Program-made: the position numbers and the translations under genes | Shown: positions 47,630-58,377 of the stretch, one piece after another | How the letters are laid out: the number at the start of each line of letters is the position of its first letter | Position numbering within the stretch: the stretch's first letter is position 1 | Assembly: GCA_001972305.1 (NCBI GenBank) | Contig: BDDD01000027.1 | Span: 642,415 to 706,414 of the forward strand | DNA: 64,000 bases | Source: Cephalotus follicularis | Taxonomy: Eukaryota; Streptophyta; Magnoliopsida; Oxalidales; Cephalotaceae | Direction: 5' to 3' | Notes under the pieces: generated by a model | Told to the model about the DNA's origin: nothing | What the model saw: the letters and a program-made list of their open reading frames with translations, nothing else | Databases searched by the model: none

Positions 47630-50290
47630 GCATCATTGATTAGGTCATACTAGCGGGGCTAGATTAACACGATTGGTTAAGGATGGACTTTTGGACATCC
47701 AGGATGGGGAGTCCCTTCCAACGTGTGTACCATGTTTGATTGGTGAAAATCACCAAATCTCTTTTTCTCCGAGGACGGAGATAAGATAGTGGAAATATTT
47801 TGTTTTGTCCACACTAACATATATGGAATAATGTCAGACAATGCACGTGAAGGTTTTCACTACTTCGTTACCTTTAACGGTGACTCATCACGGTTTCGAT
47901 AAGTGTTTCGGGTGAAACACAATCTGAATCCATTGAAAGTGTTAAGGGATTTAGATATGAAGTAGATATGCAAATAGGTAAACCCATTAAACACTTCGGT
48001 GGGATCGAAGAGGGCAAATACCTGTCTACTGTATTATAGGGTTATCTGAGAGATAACATGATTCTCTCTAAAGGGACACTTCCTAGAACACCATAGTGTG
48101 ATGATGTATCCAAACAGAGGTAATGGACATTAGTGAAAATGTCCAATCCATTATGTCTTTTATTCATCTTCCTATCTCCTTCTGGGATTATACGTTGCAG
48201 TGGAAACGTATATCCTAATCCGGATTCTTATGAAATCAATCCCCTCCAGATCTTTCAAGATACTAAAATGGAGGAAACCCAGCCTAAACCAAGAGGGTTA
48301 AAGGTTGTCCAACTTGTAAAAGAAGGTGGGATCCTTCTAAGCTGGAGGCGCGAGCGGTTCGTTGCCAGTTTGTGGGATTTCATAAGAAATGCTTAGGATT
48401 TTATTTCAACCATCCTAGCAAACAAATGGTATTTGTTTCGCGTACTGTAAAATTCTAAGAGAGAATATATGTTTACAGAAAGCAGTGGGAGTAAGGTGTA
48501 ACTAAGAGAGATATCACCTGGTGAAAACCCACAGGACGATAAGGAATTAGATGTTGAATCCTCTAAAGACAAATTTGAGAAAAGATCCCAATCTGAGATG
48601 AAATCTCAGTAAGGCATTCCTTGTGAGAGGAGATCAGGCAAGGTTTTAACAACTCCTGAGAAATATGGTTTTCTCATAAAAGACACTGATAAACCTAAAG
48701 TCATCGATGATGACAAGCATGTCAGCTACATGAAAATAGTGAAGTGCACTGATTCCAGGACATGTTTGGGAGTCATGAAATCCGAAATGGACACCATATA
48801 CACCAACCCAGTATGGAACTTGGTAAATTCTCCCTAGGGTGGGTTGCCTATCGGTTGCATATAAATCTTCAAAGAGGAAGATAGGCGTTAATGGAAAAGG
48901 TTGAAACATTTAAAGCACGATTGATAGCGAAAGGGTATAAACTAAGACAATAGGTCGACTATACCGAAACTTTCTCATAAATTGCAATGCTTAAGTCCAT
49001 TCGGATAATGCTTGCCATTGCCGCTCATCGTGATTATGAGCAATGGCAAATGGATGTCAAGATGGCCTTCGTTGAAGAACTATCTTGAAGAGGACATTCA
49101 AATGTTCCAAACCCGAGGGGTTTACATCTAATGAGCATTAGCACAGAGTGTTCAAACTCCAAAGGTCTGAGTATGACCTTAAGCAAGCATCCCGTAACTG
49201 AAACATCTATTTTTAATTTCATCAAAACGATGTTATGCCTTATGTCTACCAGAAATAGGATATCTCAGGTATCACTTTCTTGGTACTATACTTTGACAAC
49301 ATACTACTCACTGAAAATGAAGTAGGCATGTTATAGTACAATTAACCAAGAACTTCTCCAAAAGGATTTAGGAGAGACTTCTTACGTTTTGGGAATGAAG
49401 ATCTAAAGAGATAGATCAAGTAGGTTGTTCGGACTTTCCCATAGCCAGTACATCAGCAGGATACTGAAAATAGTATGGACTTTTGAATTCCATTTTTTGC
49501 TTACTGCCAATTACCCAAGGAATTCATCTTTCCAAGAGGATGTCTACACAGACTTCTGAGGAGAATGTTGCATGAATGAGCTACCTTACGCTTCGGCTAT
49601 AGGCTGCATCATGCTATACCATATTTTGTACTAGGCCTGACATTGCCTAAGCCTAAGGGTATGGCTAGTCGATCATCAGTCCAATCCCTGTGAAAGGCAC
49701 TAGGAAATTGGCAAAGATATCTGAGAGAGAGTCAGGATTTCTTCACGACATATGGAGGAGATAGTGAATTGAAATTTAAGAGTTATTTTTTACTCTGATT
49801 TCAACTGTGATATGAATGATCACAAGATAGTATCAGGATATGTAATTATCTTGAACGAAGGTGCTGTGTGAGTTGGAGGAGTTTATAACAGTAGGGTACT
49901 ATTGACTCAACCATGGAATAAGAGTATGTTGTAACCTATGATACCGATATGTAGCTGTTTGGATACGGAAGTTCATTGTGGAACTTCATCTAGTTTAATC
50001 TATCGTTCGTCCAGCTGTGTATAGTGACAACGATGGGGGGCCTTAACACAGACTATGGAACCTAGGTCTCATAACCGCTCTAGACTTATAAAGTTACAGT
50101 ATCATTAGATTATATGATCAATGAGATCATATACAGAGGAAACATTATCCTAGAGAGATTTGTGATGGTAGTAAATTTTTGGCAAACCCGCTGACCAAAT
50201 CCAAAAGCTTTCAAAGTACTCGAGTGACAGGGGAAGTACGATGGGCTTAGGCTATAGGTCTTCGTGGCTTGAGGGTCAAGTGGAAGATTT
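47630..50290 (+). pseudogene. pol: Copia pol remnant (integrase, reverse transcriptase, RNase H)
   Basis: Recognisable pieces: GAG-pre-integrase region (LTRLVKDGLLDIQDGESLPT, 47665-47725, with a Cys pair following), a linker with SGKVLTTPEKYGFLI (about 48625-48690), reverse transcriptase start (MKSEMDTIYTNPVWNLV near 48780-48830, then a QMDVK-like DYEQWQMDVKMAF near 49030-49065) and the RNase H terminus (ANPLTKSKSF near 50180). Many stops and frameshifts. Conserved order supports a single decayed copia pol. Confidence 0.78.
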
Positions 50291-50293
50291 TTG

Positions 50294-51851
50294 GAGTAGG
50301 GGTGTCCCTGTAAGCCACAAGGTGTATATATATATATACGCTCCTCGTCTGCATATGTCTCTTTAAGTTGCAAGGCAGCTACATGTGTGTATATTACACT
50401 CTCTATTTATACAATCTGAATTCCTTTTCATGTTTGATAGTGCATATTCAATCAACAATGGCAACCCGCTATATGAATATCCCAACCCATCTCAATGGAT
50501 CAGTTGATCATCATGTCAACTGAGTACACATACAGTGCCATGTTGTAAAATGGTTGGATCTCATGCCTGAGAAGTTATGAGAATGAGATCCTTACTCCCT
50601 TCTGATAAAACGTTCCAAGTCATAGGTTCACTTTCTTAGGGCAATTGATGAACTGTAAAGACTTGTCGTATTATGCTTGCCCTATTGTGTGTGGGGGATG
50701 GACCATCTCATTACCATTTGGATTTATCCTAAAGCTGATGTGGGGTTCGTGCTAGAGAGCTGAACAGACCCACCATAGGAAACCTATTTGGAAAGTCATA
50801 CCTATGTCAATAGGATTCCTATAGTCTCGGTAGTGTATAGTCTATGGTGACTAGTAGACCATTCGTGGACTACATTGTATCGTTTGACCTGAGCGGCTGG
50901 CATACGTTGTGTTGTAACCGCTTGGCTTTGATTTCTGCCTTCCCCAGCACTAGCACATGCTGGCAAAAGCGTTATCTTTGGGCCTTGTGGGAGTTTCATT
51001 GAGATAAATGGGCGAGTACGCAATAAGGGGTAGTCACACCCATATGAAGGGTGATCGACTCTATATTATTTATGTCCGTTGAGACTTAAAAACCCTGATC
51101 ATGTATAGGCAAACTGAAAACAGGGTTTCCGGGGAGGTTGCCGACAGTCTCAATGCGTACGTAGATTTATAGTAATCACGGCTTTACCTAAGGGTGACAT
51201 TATTCCAAACCCTAGGTCACAGTCGGAGCTAAGAATGACATAGGATACATGACACATATGACGATGACTGGATAAAGTACTGGTTAACCGGTTAACGGAT
51301 GATAGATGTGGTTTACAAAAATCCGGGGGATGATTGGAAATCATACCGGGGTCATTCTAATCGTCGGGACTATTAGGGTGGTCGTACCAGAACTCCAGGA
51401 TGTTCTAGGAAATTTATCGTCGTACCGGATTTCAACTGGGCTTTCGGGTCTCACCTGATTATTGAAAAAGTAACGCATGCTGCACACATGCTAACTTGGT
51501 GAAAAATCTAGTTTTTAACTAGTATATATTAATTTGACATTAGTAGTTTATTTTTTACCACCGTATTGTCTTATTGATATATTGAAGAGAAGTCAAAGTG
51601 GGAGTATGTTTAACATACATTGTGCGGGGCACATAATTAATTTGAGAGAGACAAATAATAGAAGAGAAAGAGACAAAAATGAGACTTAGTCAATTTTTGG
51701 CCAATTTTACCCGCCAAACAGGCCAGGTGCGCCAAAAACGGGGAAAACGTACGCTTAGCGTGTGACAGCGTCAGGGGCACATTTTTGGGGGGAGAAAATC
51801 GACGCTTGGCGCCGGTGGCTGCGCAAGAGGTGGACTCTCATCCATGGTATG

Positions 51852-51893
<42 letters not shown>

Positions 51894-52680
51894 GTTTTCT
51901 CTTTCGTTTCTCTCTGGTTTGAACCGACGCGTTTTTGCATCTCCCACCGCGGGCTTCTCTTCCACCGCCGATTATCATAGTAGGTGGAGCCAATCTTTGG
52001 CTCTATCTACTTTGATTCTAGTCTAGGCAATTTCAGTGCATTTTTTGACCAGATTTCGATTGGTGAGTCGACTCGTTGTGCGTCGTGGCTTGGCATTCCC
52101 AACCGAGTCACGGCGGGTATTGGGTTGCAACGTGAAGATCGGGATTTTTGGTGACCAGTGATGGCGCGGCCGGTCCATTACGAGTTGAACGGAGTCGCTG
52201 AGTCCAACTCAGCGATTCTCTGTCCCTGCCGGCTGCGCCGTTGCGTTCCGGGGTACTTCCCGCCGTGTCTCCGCCAATAATGGGTAGATCGGCTCTTTTG
52301 AAGTCCGATGGTGTCTTGCTCGGACCTCTGGCGAGTTGTCCAGAATCCGGCAGTGGCTCCGGTGATTGGTTGTGGCTCCGGTGACTGGCAGTGGCTGCTG
52401 CAAGCGTGTAGCGGCAAAGTGGTGGAGCCTCCAACATTGGTATGGTTCCTAATCTATTGTATTTATTGTTACAGAATTATATTCGGTTTTTAAAAGTGGA
52501 TGTATGCTTGATTTTATTAGTTTGATTGAACATTAAACGGTGATCCTTAACTTTTAGATTATGGTAGTAAGATGTCAGTGTGACCTTGACTTGCAGTCTT
52601 GGTGTTTTGAAAAATTAAAATTATACATACTAACATCCTAGACCCAAAATTGACCGAGAACCTCTCCCGGGTTTCCAACA
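50294..52680 (+). repeat. Right LTR of the copia element
   Basis: About 2.4 kb, starting near TTTTGGAGTAGGGGTGTCC (diverged TGTTGGAGTAGG...) and ending GGGTTTCCAACA. Inner half (51721-52680) is collinear with 39096-40077. The outer half matches 37838-39095 only in inverted orientation. The RNase H end and a purine-rich stretch precede it. Confidence 0.75.
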
Positions 52681-53315
52681 TCACCTTTGAAGGTTGGTAT
52701 TCCTTCAAAGGTGTTTATTGCCTTAGAGTCAAGGTTAGTTCCTTGCCTTTGGAGGCATGCCCAACTTCAGAGGTTGGTATTCCTTTGATTATTGCCTTCA
52801 AGGCAAGGTCAGTTCCTTGCCTTTGAGGGCATGGTCACCTGTAAAGGTTGGTATTCCTTTGAAGGTGTTATTGCCTTTGAGACAAAGTTAGTACCTTACC
52901 TTTGGAGGCATGTTCACCTCCGAAGGTTGGTGTTCTTTTGAAGGTGTTACCTCATTCGAGGCAAGGTATGTTCCTAGCCTTTGGGGGCATGCTCACCTTC
53001 GGATGTTGGTATTCCTTCAAAGGTGTTTACTATCTTCAAGGCAAGGTCTTTTCCTTGCCTTTGGAGGCATGCTCACCTTAGTAGGTTGGTATTCCTTCGA
53101 AGATGTTTACTACCTTCGATGCAAGGTATGTTCCTTGACTTTGGGGGCATGCTCACCTTCAGAGGTTGGTATTCTTTTCCAAGGTGTTTTTGCCTTCAAG
53201 ACAAGGTTAGATCCTTTCCTTTAGAGGCATGCTCACCTTTGAAGGTTGGTATTCGTTCGAAGGTGTTTTTGCCTTCGAGGAAATGTTAGTTCCTTGCCTT
53301 TTGAGCCATGACAAC
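52681..53315. repeat. 80-bp tandem repeat array with internal dyads
   Basis: About eight copies of a 76-81-bp unit. Each has GAAGGTTGGTATTCCTTC (a dyad: CACCTTTGAAGG ... CCTTCAAAGGTG) and a second dyad around GGCAAGGT...ATTCCTTGCC, then GGAGGCATG(C/T)TCACC. Starts exactly at the end of the copia LTR. Confidence 0.88.
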
Positions 53316-53669
53316 TCCTAACTCCTGGAAATAGCACTTGTGATGATGAGGGTAACAAATATGAGAACGACGATGCTCCCAGTCTTAGCTATCCCATGGA
53401 GTTGCTTTCTCCAAGAAGTTTCATCGATTTATTGAACCACTAACACATTATAGAAAGTGTAACAAAGAAGAAACCCCATATTATTGAAGACATAATATAG
53501 TCTTAACATATCAAGTTCTAAATGAAAGAAATAAGTCCTACATGAAAGAGACTCAAACGATCTCGGATACCACAGGGGAGATCCTAACGATCTCACCAAC
53601 CTTCAAATGCCAGCAATGTGCTGAAAATATGCTTCCTACCGTTGATTTTGGATTTTAGTTTGCAAGCTT
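53316..53669. other. Unassigned, between tandem array and gag-protease fragment
   Basis: No ORF of note. Probably part of the minus-strand Ty3 fragment that follows. Confidence 0.35.
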
Positions 53670-54560
53670 TCATTGGTCGTGGGCTTTAGTGTTTTTAAAT
53701 AGCACTTCTAGCAACTTTTGATATCTATGAACTTCACCAATCCTCGAACTCATTGGAAACTTTATCTTTAGGTGAGTGGTTGATAAAACTGTTCTCAAAG
53801 CATTGAGGCTTGGCCTTTCGAGAATCATATTATAAGCCAAGGGGAGTTTAACCACCAAAAATTTCACCGTGACCGTGGATTGGTGGGGTGCAATCCCCAT
53901 GGTTACTGGCAGCTTAATAGCCTTTCAACATGGATAGGCTCTCTTGAGAATCCATAGATTGGGGACGGGGGAGTCAAAGGGTTTCAACATGTCACTGCCC
54001 AAATTCATATTTTCAAAAACGTCATGGTATAGTATGTTCGCAGAGTTACCATTATCGATGAGCACCTTTTTCACCTCGAAGTTTGCTACTATCAAGGTGT
54101 AACAATAGCATCATCATGAGGTGTTTGGACACCGTCAAAGTCGACATTCAAGAAGGAGATAACCAAATCAGTCTTCGGCCTGTTAGGTCCAAATGCAGTC
54201 AAGACCTGACGTGCATAAACTTTTTTAGATGACAAGGTTAATCCCCTAGCAGCAAACCTTCAAGATATGGTTTGAATAACACATGTTGTGGACTCTGTCC
54301 TCGCAGATGGAGAACGTCGAGGTCTCTCCTCATTTTTCTTTATTCCATCAGCCACATAGGCGTTAAGATAGCCTCGCTGGATTAGAGCTTCACTTTTGTC
54401 CTTTAGTTGATGGCCGGTACGATCAGTGTCATGACCATGATCTGTATGGTATCGGCAATATAACCGTTTGTCTCTCTTATTGTCGTTAGATTTGAGATTC
54501 TCGGGCCATTAGAGGTAGTTTTTGTCTCGAATCTCTATCAATATATCAGTCATTTTCATT
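53670..54560 (-). pseudogene. Ty3/gypsy gag-protease fragment
   Basis: Reading down the minus strand: a nucleocapsid-like CRYHTDHGHDTD segment (about 54420-54455; the last Cys is lost), a basic linker, KKVLIDNGNSANIL (aspartic protease active-site region; catalytic D kept, TG changed to NG) near 54045-54085, and FLVVKLPLAYNMILERPSLN (53790-53850). This is the gag end and protease of a Tat-like element, the part that is missing from element 1. Frame breaks at several points. Confidence 0.78.
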
Positions 54561-54570
54561 GTCAGTGACA

Positions 54571-55640
54571 TTAAACAACATGAACTATATTCCTCTAATG
54601 GAAGTCAGATATTGGAGATATGTTTAATATTCGAAGGTGGACATTCATAGACCAAAATTCCACTTAATAGGCATATTTATTTATTTGTTTATCATAATTG
54701 TTGAGGCTATACCATATGAGTTCCATCCACCCCCGATTTTTTTTTCCAAAACCGTTAAGATTCAATTGATTGTTGGTTCAATTATTACTTGAGTTCTATA
54801 ATTCCATTTGAGTACAGGTATTACTGAATTCATTGTTTTTCATGTATCTAAGGATTAATATAAAATGTGAAAACTCCCATTTAGTCTCGATGCTAAGAAC
54901 ACATGCATCTTCCTTAAAACAAAAAGAAAAGAGATAAAACAATTTGAAGGTTATCTATCAATTAATGAAATTCTACATAAACATGATATTATGAGTCAAA
55001 ATGAGTAACTAGGATCTTACATTAATGAAATTCTTGAGTGTCAATGGTAAGATGTTTGACTTACAGAATGCTCAAATGGCCTTCTTAAGTGTCAAACAGA
55101 GTGCTCTTGGCTTTCAAAAGGCCAAATGGTCTTCGTAGGTCCCTTCTTTTCCATGGCTTTGTTTCAGGTGAGTATAGGAATACGACAATTGTTGATTGCT
55201 CATTTTTCACAGACGACGTCAATCTATTATCGCAAAAATTCGGAGACTTCTAGCAACCGTTGATTTGAGAAACCTACGACAAATAAGAGAGATTGGAAGG
55301 TGACCGGAATGGGCTCTGGGGAGACTCTCTGATGCTTAAGTCAAACAACATAAATCAAAAGTAGAGAAAGACAATAAGAGTTCGATTACTTTCGTACATT
55401 GAAGCCCCCCTTTATATATACTGATTTGTTGTAGTATTTTAGTACGTTTTAACTTGTGGAATCTTAATGGGATATGTAAATCTGAATCTTAGGAGAATCG
55501 TGTGTATTATGGAATATTGTCACAGTACTTGAAGTGGTTTAATCGGGTTGATGAGGACTCCGATCGTAATTTGATATGAATCCTTTTAGCAGTAGACTTA
55601 CCTTTTAATGGGTGCCACGTATTATCATCCTACGTAGCGG
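54571..55640. repeat. 1.1-kb direct repeat, right copy
   Basis: Second copy of 29755-30860. It follows the gag end of the minus-strand fragment directly, the position expected for a 5' LTR or leader of that element. Confidence 0.68.
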
Positions 55641-57031
55641 ATAGTTTTCTCGTTTTCTCCTTATCAATACCAAACAAAATCTCAATCCAATCTAAATAAA
55701 GCACGACGTTAGTCATTGCCTCCCATAAAAAAAGACTGGAGTGATTATTTATTTAAGAGCCCATTTTCCAAAACAGAGGGTTACCCATATCAACCTATCA
55801 AATATAACCTAACTTTGCTTCTTTTATTTCATTTTTCATTTAAGCCTTCGTTTGGAATTGTTGTTAGAGTTTCAACTTTTGTAGTTTGGGACACCATCAC
55901 AACAAATTAATAGTTGTTAATAAAACTTGAGTTACAAAAGGTTTATAAATATTGTGGGATTTAGTTAAATATTTTGATTCACATATATAATAATACTTAT
56001 TTAATTATTCTTTTTTCACTCTTTACACTTTTAACAGTCATTTTGTTAAATTCTTTCGAACTCAGCATAACAACACATAATATAATATTTTTTCATATCA
56101 CAACATTGCTAAACCAAATCATGGTCTATATTGATTGAGCTATCCGTTGAAAATGCAAATGCTAAAGGAACAAAATGTACTAATGATCTTTCGCCAAACA
56201 AAACTTATAATTTAATGAAAAGGGGGATAATTTTATTTAAAAACTATTGTTTTACCAATATTATTAAAATAATTTTACCAATATTTATTAAATAATTCAT
56301 TGTTGTTGTAATTATTATAAATCAGACGAGGATCTTTCCGAAAGATATTTGGAAAAGACACAAAATTAAAGAAAAAGAAAACTCTCAAAGAGCATTTTGA
56401 GCGAGGTGATTGATGTTATATGTTGTAATTGAGTAGGGTACCTCTGCATGTGGTACTGAGTACGGTGGGCTATGAGAATTAATGAAGAAGAAGACAATCG
56501 AGAAAAGGCTACCCGTAACCATGAGTTGGCTTTTCTGCATATTTCAGTGAAAACATGGGGGAATCTTTCATACTGTAGCGTCACGTAATTTCCATCTCAG
56601 TCTGTTTGATTTAAAAATAATAATTTCCATCTCAGTCTGTAGATTTAAAAATAATAATTATCTTTAGATGTTCCGTTTGTATATACTTTATGAAATTATA
56701 TGTAACAATGAGTTTTGTCCTGCTTGAGCATCCGGCCAACACTTGATTTAGTAGACATTGATTGAATATGTTCTGAACTTTCTATATTAAATTATACTGT
56801 TGAGATCTGTTTTCTTGTTCTTTAAGCATAAAGCTTCTGTAACATCAGTTTAATCGTAATTATTAAGAATGTCAACGCTGCACTGTTGTCTATGTAGTAT
56901 AAGCAGCAATCTGTCAACATCCGTGAAATATTTAGAACTACATTCAGAAAAATTCACACTAAAATAAGGGGCAAAGAAAAGTGCAGGGACAAGTGATAAA
57001 AAAATATTTGCAAGCAATGGTGGATGGGTTC
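55641..57031. other. AT-rich intergenic DNA, nothing recognised
   Basis: No gene or domain found. A duplicated phrase, ATTTCCATCTCAGTCTGT, occurs at about 56588 and 56622. The next element begins at 57032. Confidence 0.45.
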
Positions 57032-57575
57032 TGTTGACGTAGAAATCTTTCCTTTAACAGTATCTCACGTATAAAACCTTGATTTGTTTAGAGAAACGTT
57101 GAAATCTGTCCGAAAAAAAGTGTAGGTTGACTGGTAATCCCTGTACAAGTAAAAGAGAATGGTAGAAGGTCTAGGAGGTGGTTCTCCCGGGGACACTCTG
57201 ACGCTCAAGTTAGTAGTTGCACAGAGAGTATTGAGGTTCTTTGAGTACTAAAATGGCTGACCTTTGTTTTAACTGTGAAACTGGTATTTATAGATCTCTC
57301 AGTGATTGATGAGCGTCTAATAAGGAGTTGGTTGCCCCTAGGGGAAATGTGTCTGTGGTCCTGGCATTTTCCCTGATCTCCTTCAGATTTGGTGGCTATG
57401 GCTGCATGCTCATCTCTAGATTATGGGGTTATGGTGGCATGTCAGTCTCTTTTCCCGCGTTGATGTGATGGCAGGTCGTGATGGCAGGCCACGCGCCCCA
57501 GCCCTGGAGCGACATCTGCCTTCCTCTCCTTGAGGCATGTGCCCTTATGCTTAAAAAAGGTTTTTTCCCATATCA
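57032..57575 (-). repeat. 3' LTR of Tat-like element 2
   Basis: 544 bp, TGTTGACG...CATATCA on the plus strand, against about 875 bp in element 1. The CCTCGG-rich central part of the element 1 LTR is largely missing. Confidence 0.8.
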
Positions 57576-57654
57576 TATGCCCCCTGATCCTTCTTCTTTG
57601 GCCTTGGCAGAGGAGGAGGAGCATAGTTGAGAGCAGGAGCCTGGTCAGTACTCC

Positions 57655-57890
57655 GAGGAAGGACCCCTCCTGGACTGACCAGGGGAAGAGGAGAGACAGG
57701 CTTGAGGACCCCTCCTGGGCTGACCAGGGGAAGAGGAGAGGCAGGCCTGAGGACCCCTCCTAGGCTGACCAGGGGAAGAGGAGAGTCAGGCTTGAGGGCC
57801 CATCCTAGGCTGACCAGGGGAAGAGGAGAGGCAGGCTTGAGGACCCCTCCTGGGTTGACCAGGGGAAGAGGAGAGGCTGGACTGAGGGCC
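57655..57890. repeat. 45-bp tandem array, five copies
   Basis: Unit GGACCCCTCCTGGGCTGACC followed by AGGGGAAGAGGAGAG and a variable CAGGCTTGA end. 45 is a multiple of three and both strands are open (15-residue repeats, e.g. KPASPLPLVSLGGVL on the minus strand). Lies 280-520 bp upstream of the element 2 antisense gene TATA box. Confidence 0.9.
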
Positions 57891-58171
57891 TCACGAGGGA
57901 CCTTACTCATGGTTGGGCGAGCTTGGCCCAAGCCTTATGCTGGCCCACCCTTATAACACACGCCAGATGTTGATAAGATGGGGTGCGACATATGTCGTTT
58001 CGCGCCGTCCCCCTCAATTAATACCCATCATCGCGCCGTAAATTACGAAATTTAAACGCCAGATGTTTCGATGCCCGTGCATGACCTTTGGTTTGCCACT
58101 CCTGATTTGATAGGAGGATCTCCACCATTGAATGTAACTGGGATCTACGGTCCAGATTCCTCCCTAGGGTC

Positions 58172-58180
58172 TTTAAATAC
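58172..58180 (+). promoter_or_regulatory. TATA-like box of element 2 antisense gene
   Basis: TTTAAATAC about 200 bp before the ATG at 58378, the same spacing as in element 1. Confidence 0.5.
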
Positions 58181-58296
58181 CCCTTCTCCCTTTGGGGATC
58201 CTTTTTACGTTTTCGCAAACCCTAAAAACACCAGACTCTTGAATCTTCTGCTCTTCCAACCTTCAACTTCGTCTTCTTCTTCGCTCGAGAACACAG

Positions 58297-58369
58297 GTGA
58301 ACCCAGTTTTCATCTACCAGTTACTTGTCAAAGCTTCCCCCATGTCCACTTCGTCTTCCTCTCTCTCAG
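58297..58369 (+). other. 5'UTR leader intron of element 2 antisense gene
   Basis: ACACAG|GTGAAC opens and CTCTCTCAG|ACAACCCC closes a 73-nt candidate intron just before the ATG. Confidence 0.55.
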
Positions 58370-58377
58370 ACAACCCC

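Larger units (their letters stand above)
39096..52680 (+). mobile_element. Ty1/copia retrotransposon with nested LTR insertions (decayed)
   Basis: Left LTR inner half 39096-40077, then the primer-binding site TGGTATCAGAGC at 40079-40090, complementary to initiator tRNA-Met. Gag and pol remnants appear in the order gag, zinc knuckle, integrase zinc-binding region, reverse transcriptase and RNase H end. The right LTR is 50294-52680. Nested insertions: 40685-42431 and 43431-46648. Gag-pol carries many stops and frameshifts. No target-site duplication joins the outer ends, and the outer half of the left LTR lies inverted (37838-39095). Confidence 0.85.
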
